From Phytophthora sp. 'mugwort' (taxonomy: Eukaryota; Oomycota; Peronosporomycetes; Peronosporales; Peronosporaceae): a stretch of 64,000 nucleotides of DNA. The stretch spans positions 1,240,001 through 1,304,000 of the forward strand of contig JAUCEF010000016.1 of the NCBI GenBank assembly GCA_033558025.1, read 5' to 3'. Both the position numbers and the translations under genes were made by a program. The notes beneath the pieces are model-generated. The model was not told the origin of the DNA. It made no database searches and was given only the letters and a program-made list of their open reading frames with translations. Within the stretch, counting starts at the first letter, position 1. Each line of letters begins with the position of its first letter. This document shows, one piece after another, positions 44,141-56,099 of this stretch.

Positions 44141-44898
44141 ATGGCAAAGCGTACGTAGGCTTTTTACCTGGATGAATACTGGTCTTCCATACAGCAGCCC
44201 TCCAGCCAGCAGGCCCAGCGTCTTCTCCTCCCTCCCCATCCACAAACGCAGCTTATGACGCAGCAAAACAGTCACCAGAATACACAAACACTCAGGCTCA
44301 ACTATTCCGCTAGGATCAGGAAGACATCGCAAGACACACAAGAAGGAGGAGGAGACAACAGGCGGCTAGTTGGAGACGCGCGCGTATCATGGAGACCCGA
44401 ATTGTAGAGAGTACAGGGAGTGCTGGATGGCTGACGATGCTCCTGTGTTGTGTCCTTAATCCCCGTACAGACAAGCCTTCTGGTATTCGCTGCGCGCGTA
44501 AGCTGCGCGTGCACCGCCGCACGCAGCGCTGGGCGCAGAAGTCCTACAACAAGAGCCACTCGGTGACGGCCATGAAGGCCAACCCGCTCGGTGGTTCGTC
44601 CATGGCCAAGGGAATTGTCCTGGAGAAGATTGGTATTGAGGCCAAGCAGCCCAACTCTGCCATTCGTAAGTCGTGCCGTGTGCAGCTGATCAAGAACTCG
44701 AAGAAGATCGCTGCTTTCGTGCCGCGTGATGGCTGCTTGAACTACGTGGACGAGAACGACGAGGTGCTGATCTCGGGTTTCGGTCGTCGCGGCCATGCCG
44801 TCGGTGATATCCCTGGTGTGCGTTTCAAAGTCGTCAAGGTCTCGGGTGTGTCGCTCCTCGCTCTGTACAAGGAGAAGAAGGAGAAACCGCGCTCGTAG
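44141..44898 (+). CDS. RPS23: 40S ribosomal protein S23 (uS12)
   Basis: A 10-nt first exon (44141-44150, ATGGCAAAGC), a 320-bp GT-AG intron and exon 44471-44898 join to 145 aa starting [20 protein letters not shown], the canonical uS12 start. Conserved features are [17 protein letters not shown], the decoding-centre loop around the AFVPRDG segment, and a [13 protein letters not shown] end. uS12 sits at the decoding site and controls translational accuracy. An intron straight after codon 3 and much longer than others here is common for ribosomal protein genes. Confidence 0.97.
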
Positions 44899-45479
44899 AT
44901 TATGTCGATAAGGGGGAATTTGCTTGTGATAGCACCAGCTGCAGCTGTGTCCTTTGACTGGGGCAACCTCGTGCTGCTTCTATCCTCGGACGTCTTCGTC
45001 GTTGCAATGCTGCGACGGATCGTAGCTGCTGTCGGTGCTGCCACCGCAGTCCATATTTCCTAATCACGGATAAAGAAGGAATCGCTTGCCCAGCACGACC
45101 GTTTCTCGTTTTCTTCTAGTTGATGTACTGATTTGATATCGTGTGCGTATGTTCGCTCTTCTTCGACTCCTCCTCGCCATGCTTCCATGCTGGTTCTACC
45201 ATTATTGTGCATTGGTTAATGCAAGAAAACGTTACATTTCTCGCTGCGAACTTAAATGCATTAAGCGGGTCGAAGTGTAATTTTTTTTTTTTTAAATGTC
45301 AATTGAGCAGCTCACTATCGAAACCGCCATCAGCACCAATGAGTGGAACTCGCCCCCGTGTTCTCCGACAATGACATATACTACTACGTAGTATGTAGTA
45401 TGTGGTATCTGCTCATCGACTCCAGCTCCCGTAAACGAACGCCGCTCGCCCATATGTACTCACATTCACCAACCTCCTT
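44899..45479. other. Intergenic, no gene recognised
   Basis: This follows RPS23. It contains an 11-T run near 45283 and a TACTACGTAGTA palindrome near 45380. Confidence 0.45.
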
Positions 45480-46180
45480 GTCCTTGTGCGAATTCTTCAG
45501 GCGTGGCAGCGGCAGAGTTGATCCCGTGGATTCCAGAAGGTCTACATCCGTGCCAAGGAGCTGCAAGTGACCGCTGATCCAGACCACCCACTCGCATTGG
45601 GACCACGCTGACGGGAACCGGGAGCTTGTTGATCTCATTCACAAGCAGGAAACCGTCAAATTCCGGTAGTTGGCGGACCTGGCGAGGCGAAGCTCAGAGT
45701 CTGAGCCTCAGACCCAGTCTATGACTGATGGGGACGTCGTCAAGCTCGGAAGCCTGGACGTGTAGGTCTACTTTACGCCGTGCCACACGCGCGACCACGT
45801 TCTGTACCACCCTATTCACATTATTTATCGCCGGGTGTGGGCGGTTCTTCGGCAATCCGGCCGAGATGCACCCTGTTTCGAGGTTGTGGCAACGCTGCCG
45901 GAGCAAGATCTACTGCAGACACGAGTATCCGACATGCAACTTGAAGTTTGCTGCGCACTTGTTTGGAGCCTGAGAACTACGTGGTGCAGAAGAAGTTGGC
46001 GAGAAGACAAAGGCAGGTGGACCTACGGTTCCGTCGACAAGTGAAGGAGAAGTTGGCCACGAACCCGTTCATGCGCCTGACGGAAAGTGGCGTGCAGAAA
46101 ATCGCAAACGGAGAGAAGACCCCGTGAAAGTGATGGAATCGTGCGTGCTGACAAGGACAACTTTGTTATTGGCAAGTACA
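45480..46180 (+). pseudogene. Glyoxalase II (hydroxyacylglutathione hydrolase) pseudogene
   Basis: The metallo-beta-lactamase motif THSHWDHADGN (45586-45615) is intact, followed in the same frame by VYFTPCHTRDHVLY (about 45770). The next signature, TLFIAGCGRFFGNPAEMHPV, needs a different frame, as does the CRHEYPTCNLKFA stretch near 45930. TAG codons at 45667-45669 and 45763-45765 also break it. Intact enzymes hydrolyse S-lactoylglutathione in the methylglyoxal pathway. The fragment is good evidence for a lost or duplicated copy, not a live gene. Confidence 0.85.
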
Positions 46181-46885
46181 ATTATGATGCTTCAGCTGGT
46201 GGTGAACTAAACCGGCAATACTACAATAGTTGTTTACTTAGTACTGTGTATGGTTAAAGATTCCCCAGAGGAAACAAGACACGAAATGTGAATTCATCAT
46301 CACTCAGACCCTCAATCCGTATCCCAGAAACGTAAGAAATTTGCATTGGATCGCTAAAAACAATCGATATTAAGCCTAAGCTACTGGTTCACACGTAATT
46401 AGTGGATTGGTTTATCTGTAAATTAAGTGCTCTAGCATTCTATTGGGTAATTTATGAAATTAATTTTACAATGGGAGTATTTTACATGGGGTTGGCAAAC
46501 TGCCGAGTTTCCGGTATTTTAGTCGATGTCTGTACTTACGGTATTTGTCGGGTGTAAGGGTACAGTAGGGGCAAGCTTCTTCGACTCAGGGTAGGACCCA
46601 AAAATGGCGTAGGCACTATGCTTTTTTATATACATGGAATCTGATGAGCGCTTCATCAGCATAATGAGATCAACTACACTCAATCACTTTGGTGTACTAC
46701 AAAAGGTGAGTTCACTATTTCGTTCTTTTTCAATTGCGAGCTCGCCAGATAGTCAAGTCACTTAAAGATTGCGATATAGAGACATAAGAACCTACGTACT
46801 GATGGTTCTAGCCACGAGAATGGATTGGAGTTACCATGCCATTCCACTTTTTCCCACACCGTGAGGGGACACCTTTGCTACCGCC
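46181..46885. other. Intergenic, AT-rich, no gene recognised
   Basis: About 700 bp without a credible frame, upstream of the long-branch family array. Confidence 0.5.
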
Positions 46886-47592
46886 ATGTCGCAGCTCAAG
46901 CACCTGGACATTAATACCTTCCCTGTCAACACGCCTCTGTTGATGATGATAGTTGAATGACCTGCTACGAACCAGATTTAGGACAAAATCTTTTCTTTCG
47001 TGGAACTGGAGCAAGTGAAAGGGGAATGCTATCCATTGGTCAATTTGGAACTCGTAAATGCATGTATCTGTGTGGCCGGGCTGAGTGTTGAGTATTGCTA
47101 TGAACGCTGACTGACACTGCTCCGAGAATTTGTCGACAGAAGATAAGCTGGGCGTTATTTTTGAGGACGGGTGGAAAAGAAAGTGTTTGGGGGTACGAAC
47201 GGATGGCCGATGTAAACGTCTTGAATATGATAAAGAATATTGTGGTAAATGGCAGCATGGTTGGTTTCTGTTCAAGCCGCTGAATACGATCTTACAGACT
47301 TTGAAACATTCCTCCAGCGTTTAGAAACTGCGGCCGCCCAGGATCCAGCTGCACGCCGGCAATTAATCGTACATTTTCTTAAAGCCGGAAAAAGCTGCTC
47401 GTCAATTGCTTGCATTTTAAAGTTTTTGTATGGCTAAAGTGACCCGCTGATCAGTCACCCAGATACCGATCCCAGCATAATGGAGAAACAGCAGCTGATA
47501 CTGGAGCTGATGGGGTTACGCAAACCGACGAGGAATTATTTTAAATGACGACATTTCTGTACGGCAAGCAGAGCAAGGAGGAGGAGGAACAG
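46886..47592 (+). pseudogene. Long-branch family member 1 (pseudogene, cut by Gypsy-2)
   Basis: The start MSQLKHLDINTFPVNTPLLM (ATG 46886) resembles the other members (PxNTPLLM). A stop comes about 25 codons in, then frameshifted pieces (SIGQFGTRKCMYLC; KWQHGWFLFKP). The end carries two copies of the helical motif: RRQLIVHFLKAGKSCSSI...FLYG (to 47437) and, after a frame change, KQQLILELMGLRKPT...FLYG near 47575. The Gypsy-2 LTR begins at 47593, immediately after this second copy. Confidence 0.72.
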
Positions 47593-47910
47593 TGTCAGGC
47601 TCTGCCAGAAACCAGGGGTTGGTCGCCTCTCACCCCGGCTCCAAGGAGCAGGAGTCCGCCACGGCCACACGCTAGCCCGGAGCAGAGCTCAACCCGGATC
47701 CCATCTGCGAGGTAGAATGGGATCGTGAAGATCCTGTGCCGCGTGGCCACTCCGGTGGCCCTCGTGGCCGACAGGTGTTCGTAGACAGATAGCTAGCGCA
47801 GTCTCACTTCTAATTCATTCTACATTTTACTCTCAACTACTTCAGTCTACAGCCTCGCCAAGCAAGCCACCACAAGCTCTCTACGTCTTATATACACCGG
47901 GATCCTGACA
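47593..47910 (+). repeat. Gypsy-2 5' LTR
   Basis: 318 bp. It matches 52789-53104 with very few differences. A TGGTAGCACTTGTTGG primer-binding-like stretch starts three bases inside (47913). Confidence 0.93.
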
Positions 47911-47970
47911 CGTGGTAGCACTTGTTGGTCAGCGGTGATTCTGGCCAACCCATCCGGAGAGAATGACCCA

Positions 47971-50900
47971 ATGAATAAAAATGAAGAAGGAGCGGGCCAG
48001 AGTGCCCTCCCTGCTGGACGAAAAGCCTACAAGCCCCAGCAAGTAGCATGGAGCATGTCCCAACAGAAGATGTGTTGACGACGTGATAAGGCTGCTCGCA
48101 GAGCAGCTGGCGATGATGAGGAGGCTCACGCAAAGACCAGAGACGGAGAAGCGAGTGATGGGTATTACCATACCACACTATACGGGGCTCTTGAACGAGA
48201 CGTTGGAGCTGTTCCTGGACCAAGCGCGACCTTTTTTTAGCCAAGAATATCGACTACAAGAACCCCATTAACCAAAAACGCGTGCTAGCGAGGTCAGGCG
48301 GCCGCATGGTTTACGAATCAGACAGCAGAAGACAATCGGCATCGGCAGTATTACGGAGCTGGCCACGGCACTGAGGAAAGAGCTAATTCCTGCGGATCTA
48401 CAAGAGAGGCTGCGGGATAAGCTGTATGCACTGAAACAGCGGGAGTGCGCGGACCTGGCCGAGTACATCACCAAGTATCGTCAATTGATAAGCCAAGTCA
48501 CTCAGAAGAGCGAGTTGGACCAGATCACGCTGTTTGTACGAGGCCTGGTGGCCAGAACAAGAGAAGAGGTGCAGTATCGACGCTACAGTACAGTGTCGGA
48601 AGCTGTTTCCGTGGTGATGGAGTAGGATCGCACACATGCGTCATTCCCGGCGCATCAAGTGAGGACCAGACACCAGGAGAGGCGACAGTATCGTGAGCGT
48701 TCGTTTGATGGTCCAGAGCCCATAAAGATCGGCAACACGCGCTTTTTGGACCGGTCAGAGTGTATGCGCCGAAATCTCTGCTTCCAATACAAGAGACCAA
48801 GCCACCGCATGCGGGATTGCCGGAGCCGTGGGTCGACTTCTTCTCAAGATCATCCGGCAAGACGTCATCAGGGCTACAGGACCGATAGCTACAGCCGGAA
48901 GCAGGACAGCGTGCCGAGAATCCAGCAGAGCAGGTTTGAGGAGAAGCCATGTGCGAACCCCGCACAGCAAGCAGGCCTCGCGAACTCAGACGATGACACG
49001 GATATCCTGTTCGACTACTTGACTGTCAATGCGGCGTCGGTCGAGCCCACGATGGGTTCGGGAGGTAGTCTGGTGCGCAAGAAGGCACCGTGTCTTTGTT
49101 CGGGACGCCAGTGACAATCCTGTTGGATAGCGGCGTGATTTCCCTGGCCTGTCAGAAGTGGTGGTGCGTCGCAAGCGCGCCTTTATTGAGCGGTATGATG
49201 GACAAACGACCCAGGATGTGGTGATCGAGGTGGAAGCAGACATTTGTATGAGGCAGTATGGTTTTCACCGACTGCTATTCACGGAGTACTCACTCCCTCA
49301 CAACCACGACGTGATTCTCAGCGCTCCCTGGTTCAACCAATGCAACCCTGACATTGACTGGCTCACGCATGAGGTGCACGTGGCAGAGCCCGATGCTGAC
49401 TATGACGAGTTGGAGGCTTTTATTGATGAGATGACCAGTGAGGATCTGGGAGTTCCGGTAAATCAGCTAGAGAACGTCTTTGAGGGTCAGCCTATCCAGA
49501 CCGTTGCGAGTGCAAAGGTGGCTGACGAGCGACCTGCTACACCAACCATGTCACCGGGGATCGCTGAAGTTCTTGCGGAGTTTGAGGATTGCGCTCCTGC
49601 TGTGCTGCCAAATGAGCTGCCTCCTCACCGTGAGGTGGAGTTTTGAATTGACTATGAACCTGATGGCGTTCCCAGTTCGTGTGCGCCATTTCGGCTCTCA
49701 AGGACGGAGCACGAGCGTTAGACGGATTCATTCAGGACATGCTGGAGCGTAATTGGATCGAGGTGTCCGACTCGCCCTGGGTATCGTCGATCTTTGCGGT
49801 TCCTAAGAAAGATCCGGCTTCGGGTAAGCCGCCAAGTCGTTCCGAGTGGATTAAGAGCGATGACGCTCAGTTCTCTGTACGTTGGATCGTGGATTACCGC
49901 TATGTCAACTCCCAGACCGAGATCCCCAAGGTTCCGCTGCCTTAAATCGAGGAAATCTTCGATCGGATGTCGGGTTGCACCGTATTTTCAACTTTGGATC
50001 TTGCCCAAGGCTATCATCAGATGCTGGTCGTGCCGGGCAGTAAGAATTTTACGGCGTTTCGCACGGATAAGGAAGTCTACCGGTGGCGCGTAGCACCGAT
50101 GGGTTTAAGTGGAATGCCGGGAGTCTGGTCGCGTTTGATGCGCGTTCGCTTTGGTCAGTTTGCTTTCGTGGTCGTCTACCTCGACGATTTGTGCGTTTTT
50201 TCACGCAGTGAAGACGAGCACTGCGTTAATCTGCGGGCTGTTTGAGGTGTTCGACGGGAGCGGTTGTATGCTCGAATGGAGAAGTGTGCGTTTGGATGCA
50301 TATCAGTCAACTTCCTGGGTAATACCGTCGCCGCAGAAGGACTACACGTTGATCGTTTGAAGACGGTGGTGATTGAGCAGTGGCTGGTTTCCACATCGGC
50401 CAAGGAACTACAGAGCTTCCTCGGACGAGCTGGCTACTATCGGAAGTATATTTTTGATTTCGCCGAGCTTGTCTTGTCATTCAGCAACTTGGTGCGCAAG
50501 CAAGTGCCGTGGATTTGGGAGGCCGAGCAGCAGCATGCCTTTCTATAGCTGAAGACGACTCTACAACAATTTTCCGTCCTGCATCTACCAGATTTCTCGA
50601 GGCGCTTCATTTTGACAACTGTATGCATCGGGCTCGTTTTGAGGTGGAGTCCTCTCTCAGGTCTATGAAGGGAACGACCATCCGCTTGCCTTCTTCTCCA
50701 AAAGGCTGTCCGCAACGGAACGAAATTGGCCGGCGCACGAAAAAGAGCTGTATGCGATCAAGTTTGGTCTGGCCAAGTGGCGGCACTACTTGTACGGTGT
50801 GGAGTTTGATATCTACACCGACAATATCGTTTGCAATTGGTTTCTCCATCATCCCAACGTGTCCCCCAAAGTGACGAGGTGGCTCGATTTCTTCGGGCAA

Positions 50901-52733
50901 TACAACTTCATGCTTTACCACATCAAAGGGAGCACCAATGTTGTGGCTGATGCCCTGTCAAGACCACCTTCTGGACCACCGGGTGACGAGGATGCGGATC
51001 TCGCTGTGGAACCAATGCCGATTGCAGCCTTCTCTGCCTCGACGATTTCTTTTCACCCTTGTGATGACGCTTGCCGACATCGAAGCGTCTCGTCACGCAG
51101 GCACCGTCGCATCGTGTCCGCTCCGCAGACATTGAATTCTCGTAATATGGATTTGGTGCTGAATACGCCGGTCCCAGCAGCCACCGCACCGCATCTAGTG
51201 GGCGTGCCACAGTGTCGACTATCTCGGCAGGTGAATGCGGTGCAGCTCAATGTTGCCAGTGTCGTTTTAGGCGACCAGGTCAAGGCCCAATTTGTGCGAG
51301 GCTATCGTGATGATCCTCTATATCGCTCCCTGGTGAAATCTTGGCGACAACGATCGGCAACTTTGGCGATGGGAGAGGTGGGGCGGCACAAGGAGCTGTT
51401 GTATTTGAAAGCGGCTGGCTCAACCCGTCGGCTCTGTGTTCTTGACGATCAGCAACTTCGGACTCAGTTGATCAGCAAATACCACGACGGCGCAATTAGT
51501 GCTCATCCGGGTTCACGTCGCACTCAGTTACGACTGGTGAAGTGGTTCTTTTCGCCTACGATGCTGGCCGACGTTCGCACTTACGTACAAAGCTGCAAAA
51601 CTGCCAGCAGTACAAGTCTTCAAGTTTGAGGAAGAATGGATCGATGATGCCACTTCACATTCCTTCGGAACCGTGAGAGTCGGTCTCCATCGACTTCATT
51701 ACGGGTCTCCCTGTTTCGAACGGGTATGATGCGATCATGAATTGCGTTGGTCGACAATCGAAAAGAGACAAGTACACGCCAACCCACAGTACTGCAACGG
51801 CAGCCCAAACAGCGAAACTGTTCTTCGACACTGTGGTTCGCCATCACGGCCTCCCCGCGGAGATAATCAGCGATCGCGACAGTAAGTTCACCTCTCATTT
51901 CCTTTTTGGCAAGAACTGATGAAGTTGCTAGACACCAAACTGGGAATAACTACCGCACACAGAGCGCAAGAAAATGGCCAAGTTGAGCGTCAGAATCGAG
52001 TTCTTGAAGACCCCCTGCGCTGCATGACATCTTACGACGGATGGGATTCGGTTGGGCACCTATAAACTATCGAGTATGGGCATACTACATTGGTCAACGC
52101 TTTAACCAAGATGTCACCCTTCCAGATCGACACAGGTCGTATTCCGGGTCAAGTTGGGGTTGCGATGTCAGACACGGACACACGCAATGACTTCGCACGA
52201 AGCTTCGTCGAGAAACGACAGCAGATTGTGAGGCAGGTGCGAGCGAACCTGCGTGATGCTCAGCTACGGCAGAAACAGTACTACGACAAGAAGCGGAGTT
52301 CGGTCACCTTTTCCGTCGGTGATATGGTGCTGCGTTCAACAAAGAACTGCCTTTGGCTCACACAGCGCGCGGAACGGAACTGACACAATGTCAAGTTGGC
52401 TCCTCGTTTTATGGGGCCTTACAAGATTACACGGATGGCGACGATAACGTGGCCCGGCTCGCATTGCCACGTAACATGTCAACGTTGCACAACTCCTTCA
52501 ATGTCGATCTGCTGAAGCCATTCAAGCAGCCGGAGGCGCTTGTTGATCGGCCAGTTTCTAAGACGACACCGGTGCTCGTTGCGGAGGATGACGAGCCAAT
52601 GTACGTGATCGAGAAGCTGGTCAAGCGGCGCGCGTTCAACCGAAAGCCGGAGTACCTGGTCAAATGGGTCGGCTTACCCGAACACGAGAACGCTTGGGAG
52701 CGCAAACGAGACATTCATCACATGGCCCATTGA
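47971..52733 (+). pseudogene. Gypsy-2 gag-pol pseudogene with chromodomain
   Basis: Pieces in order: Gag (47971-48830; IPHYTGLLNETLELFLDQA, LREKLYALKQRECADLAEYI-type capsid) with a damaged knuckle CFQYKRPSHRMRDC; protease VTILLDSGV (about 49120); RT with DLAQGYHQML and the VVYLDDLCVF catalytic box (about 50160-50200); RNase H / connection (50700-50960; ELYAIKFGLAKWRHY needs a shift); integrase zinc region HPGSRRTQLRL and core (ISDRDSKFTSHF); and a chromodomain MYVIEKL...YLVKWVGLPEHENAWE (52600-52720). At least five stops or shifts. Confidence 0.88.
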
Positions 52734-52776
52734 CGACAGCATCTGCAACGTCTTCGAGACGACCAGCGAAAGTATA

Positions 52777-52788
52777 AGACCGGGAGGA
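52777..52788 (+). other. Gypsy-2 polypurine tract
   Basis: AAGACCGGGAGGA-type purine-rich run directly before the 3' LTR. Confidence 0.55.
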
Positions 52789-53104
52789 TATCAGGCTCTG
52801 CCAGAAACCAGGGGTTGGTCGCCTCTCACCCCGGCTCCAAGGAGCAGGAGCCCGCCACGGCCACACGCTAGCCCGAAGCAGAGCTCAACCCGGATCCCAT
52901 CTGCGAGGTAGAATGGGATCGTGAAGATCCTGTGCCGCGTGGCCACTCCGGTGGCCCTCGTGGCCGACAGGTGTTCGTAGACAGATAGCTAGCGCAGTCT
53001 CACTTCTAATTCATTCTACATTTTACTCTCAACTACTTCAGTCTACAGCCTCGCCAAGCAAGCCACCACAAGCTCTCTACGTCTTATACACCGAGGTCCT
53101 CACA
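52789..53104 (+). repeat. Gypsy-2 3' LTR
   Basis: 316 bp, nearly identical to 47593-47910. Ends mutated to TATCAGG and CCTCACA. Confidence 0.93.
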
Positions 53105-53194
53105 AACTGATTATTCTCTTAAGCATACGCAGTGTTAAGGCCCAGAAAGAATCCAAAGCACCGTGTGAAGTGGATATATCACAGTGAGTCATTT

Positions 53195-53911
53195 TGGTCT
53201 GGAGCAGACTGGTCACGACGCCATCCCACTGAATACACCTCTAATTATGGTATCTTCTGCCGGATCCATGTTGAATGCGCCAAAAATTGTTCCGGATTTG
53301 TGGAGTTAATCCAATCTACTGAGAACATGATAACGATCCGAAGTGTGGACGACAACTCTAAACCTTTGGTTCTGAACCCCTACCAGCAGTGCGTCTTCGG
53401 GGATGCCGAGCTCGCGCTGAAATTCAAGACGAGAATGGCTCCTGTTGGAGGGCTTGTGCTTGTGGAGAGTTTAAGCGAGTGTGTCCTCGAAACGGAAATT
53501 CAAGGCGAGTCAAAGCTGGTGGTTTGCCGGAATAGGGACCCGTCGGAGGTGCAGTGGTGGGTCTTATGCACTACGTATCAACTCGACTCGTGTCTACCGA
53601 AGCATCCAACGACGGAGTTACAGACTACAGCTATTGTGGAAGGCCCAGCGGGGAGACGGCAGTTTATTATGCAGTTGTTGGAAGCTAGGAAAACGGTGGA
53701 AGACGTCGGCAAAATTCTGGAAGCTACGTACGGAACCACAGTGCCACTCGGTGTTACTATTCCCAGTAAAGCGATTGGCATGGAGCGCCAGTAGCAAATC
53801 CTGAAACTGATTGATGCGGGGATATTGCTCGAATATTTTGGTGAAATTCTCAAATTGATGTACGGGACTAACCCCCCCCCCCCCGCTGTCGGTGAGGTCA
53901 GACGATGCTGA
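53195..53911 (+). pseudogene. Long-branch family member 2 (damaged)
   Basis: The N-terminal signature DAIPLNTPLIMVSSAG lies in one frame (about 53215-53265). The body (KNCSGFVELIQSTENMITIR; ESKLVVCRNRDPSEVQWW) is in another from about 53285. The C-terminus has motif copy one (RRQFIMQLLEARKTVEDV...TYG) and, beyond TAG 53792-53794, copy two (QILKLIDAG...EILKLMYG), then a 13-C run and TGA 53909-53911. No ATG fits the N-terminal signature. The continuous open part (53284-53794) is long, so decay is recent or a truncated product is possible. Confidence 0.7.
53872..53884. repeat. Poly-C run (13 nt)
   Basis: Lies at the end of the second helical motif of long-branch member 2. Confidence 0.9.
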
Positions 53912-53982
53912 TACCGACTAAAGCCAGAACACCATGAGAAGGCCGGGAGGGAACCCGTTCTGGCAGGTCACACCGTGTCATG

Positions 53983-54345
53983 TGTTAGTGTCGCTAATCT
54001 TGACATTCCTGTTTCACAGGATTGGCTTAGTAGATGCAAGTCGTTTACAGGATCGGACAGGGAAGAGCTAAGCGAGGTGTAGAGGAGGGTAACTAGTTGG
54101 TGTTTGTTGAAGTGGCACCGCTCTTGCACGGTTCGCTAGCATATGTGGACCGAGGGAACGGTTCGTCCCTAACCGTTCCCGGATTGGTTGATTACGCTTG
54201 TGTGGTTCGGAGGACCCAGAGCCGGTATATGCACAAGCGCACGCATGAAGATAACAAGTAAGTTAACATGGAGTAGGCATTTAGGGAGACTTAACGGACA
54301 GGGTTAATCATTTTAACCTACTCACTTCGGGATTTGCCTACAACA
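53983..54345 (-). repeat. Possible solo LTR
   Basis: The 363-bp segment has TGTT...AACA ends on either strand and a 10-bp perfect inverted repeat inside (54154-54163 / 54171-54180, GGGAACGGTT). No target duplication is seen (flanks TCATG and ACGCA) and no second copy exists in this window, so it is tentative. Confidence 0.35.
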
Positions 54346-55421
54346 ACGCAAGCTCCATCTCAACAGTGTTCCAGGGGGGTGCAAAAAAATGCATATTGAG
54401 TACATAGTACATGATTTGCTTATCAAAAGAGGATTACGTCATGATGGGCTGTTTTATCCGATCAAGCTTCTTTTCGAATTTATTCTGGCGACTATCGTTA
54501 ATTCTAGTACTGAAGTCACAATTTAGAGGGATAGAGATTCGTGAGTTGCAGGAATCTCAATATTGTATTTACCAACAACAAAAAAACGTGCTGAGTCTTT
54601 TGCGTACTCCGCTCGTGCTAAGAGGGCGGAAATTTGGTGTTACGCTTACGGGAATTCTCTAATGTTAGCGCCGATTCAAGCGAGACTTTTGGTTATGATG
54701 GTGACGTGATTTTGATGACTATTCTGGACTGGATGGATCGAGAAAAGCATCTCGATTGGGTGCAGTTCGGTGGTCAAGCTGAAGAAGAGAAACAATTCTA
54801 GTCATGAATGACCAAGGGAACATGCAACTAACACTAACAGGGAAAATGATCTTGGAACTCCGGAATTGAAGCTCAAGTTCTGGTATGGCTGGCGAGTTAT
54901 TACTAGCACAAAGCAATTTAAGCCAATCCACGGGCTTTGAACGCCGCCTTAATGAATCCGCTGGGTGATATGACCCCATCCTTCATTTTTGGACTCTGGG
55001 GAACTAATCAGAAGCCACTAAGATCGGAGCATGTCCAACTCTTCTGTACACCAGATGCACGCTAGTATCCTGGATACCAAGTGCTCTTGTGCCAACGATC
55101 TCTAACTGATGCCGCTACTTAGTTGGAACGCCATTACCTTCAGATGATTTAGCTTTCAATGGTGGCACAACATGTTCGTAATCGATCACGTCACTACGTC
55201 CTGAAGTGTATCGCGGTTAACACTATCGACAGATAGCTAGGCTTTAATGCTGTCACTCATTCAAAGCGACGTGCTTCTTTCGGAGAATTATCTACTATAG
55301 CTCTACATGATTGATTGAGATTGACTCATATGCTGGTACTTTTGTATTCTAACTCACAGTTCATATTTTGAGGTTCACTCTGAAATTCACCGCCCACAAC
55401 GCCAGCAGCCACTTCCAAACC
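54346..55421. other. Intergenic, 1.1 kb, possibly a decayed gene
   Basis: Short protein-like fragments in changing frames (for example ALMNPLGDMTPSFIFGLWG near 54945-55000) suggest an old pseudogene or element, but I recognise no family. Confidence 0.3.
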
Positions 55422-56099
55422 ATGGAGCTTCGTCTTATCGACCTCGGCGAACTTCCTTGCAATACCCCCATTATCATGCTGACGCTGTCTAGAGATATCT
55501 TGAATATACCAAAACGGGAGCTTGGTTTGTGGAACTTATCGGTACCGAGAATGGTTGGTTAAAATTCGAAATGCAGGAAACCCGTGGCAGCATCTTACTT
55601 ACAGTCAACAACTACTTTGTATGTTCGCTCCCCCGGACGAAGCGACGGAGTTTCATCCAAAACTTTCCCCGACAGGACTTGTCTTTTAGTCGAGCGACAC
55701 GTCTGCCCCCGGTGTACTGGCGGTTGAACTGCGGGGTCAGTCAAAGCTGGTAACGTGCTGCCACGGATATTTTGGGGATTCTCAAACGTGGTGGCTACTC
55801 CAGCCATACAAGCTGGACGCGGACAAAGCCCCGCGTACCACATTGTTGCTAATGAGGACGAGTTGGCTGGTCGACGTCAGTTGATTATGCACTTTGTCGA
55901 GTTGGGCAAAACGACGGAGGAACTTAAGGAGATCGAGAAAATCCTCTACGGCTCAGAGTCCCGTTTGTTGAAGACAACAACAAAATTAATAGTTGTGGAA
56001 CGTCGACGACAGATTCTGAAATTGCTTGTGTCTGGCAAATCGACGAAAGAAGTTGGAGATATTATGAGACTCATGTATGAAACAAGCTCGCCCGTTTGA
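55422..56099 (+). pseudogene. Long-branch family member 3 (pseudogene)
   Basis: ATG 55422 opens MELRLIDLGELPCNTPIIML. After a shift near 55530 comes ELIGTENGWLKFEMQETRGS, then a further shift to VLAVELRGQSKLVTCCHGY, homologous to QGESKLVVCRNRD in member 2. From about 55840 an undamaged frame has two helical motifs: RRQLIMHFVELGKTTEELK...ILYG and RRQILKLLVSGKSTKEVG...LMYE, ending TGA 56097-56099. Three frameshifts are needed overall. Confidence 0.72.

Larger units (their letters stand above)
47593..53104 (+). mobile_element. Gypsy-2: chromodomain Gypsy retrotransposon
   Basis: LTRs at 47593-47910 and 52789-53104 flank gag-pol remnants in Gypsy order with a C-terminal chromodomain. The left LTR has perfect inverted ends TGTCAGG/CCTGACA; the right copy has mutated ends (TATCAGG/CCTCACA). 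The flanks AACAG (47588-47592) and AACTG (53105-53109) are a likely target duplication with one substitution. Its gene is unrelated in detail to Gypsy-1 but has a similar primer site. Stops and frameshifts show it is inactive. Confidence 0.92.

Noticed and set aside
53983..54345. Definite solo LTR call
   Set aside because: Terminal inverted bases and an internal hairpin fit, but there is no target duplication and no matching LTR elsewhere in the window, so it is kept only as a low-confidence feature.
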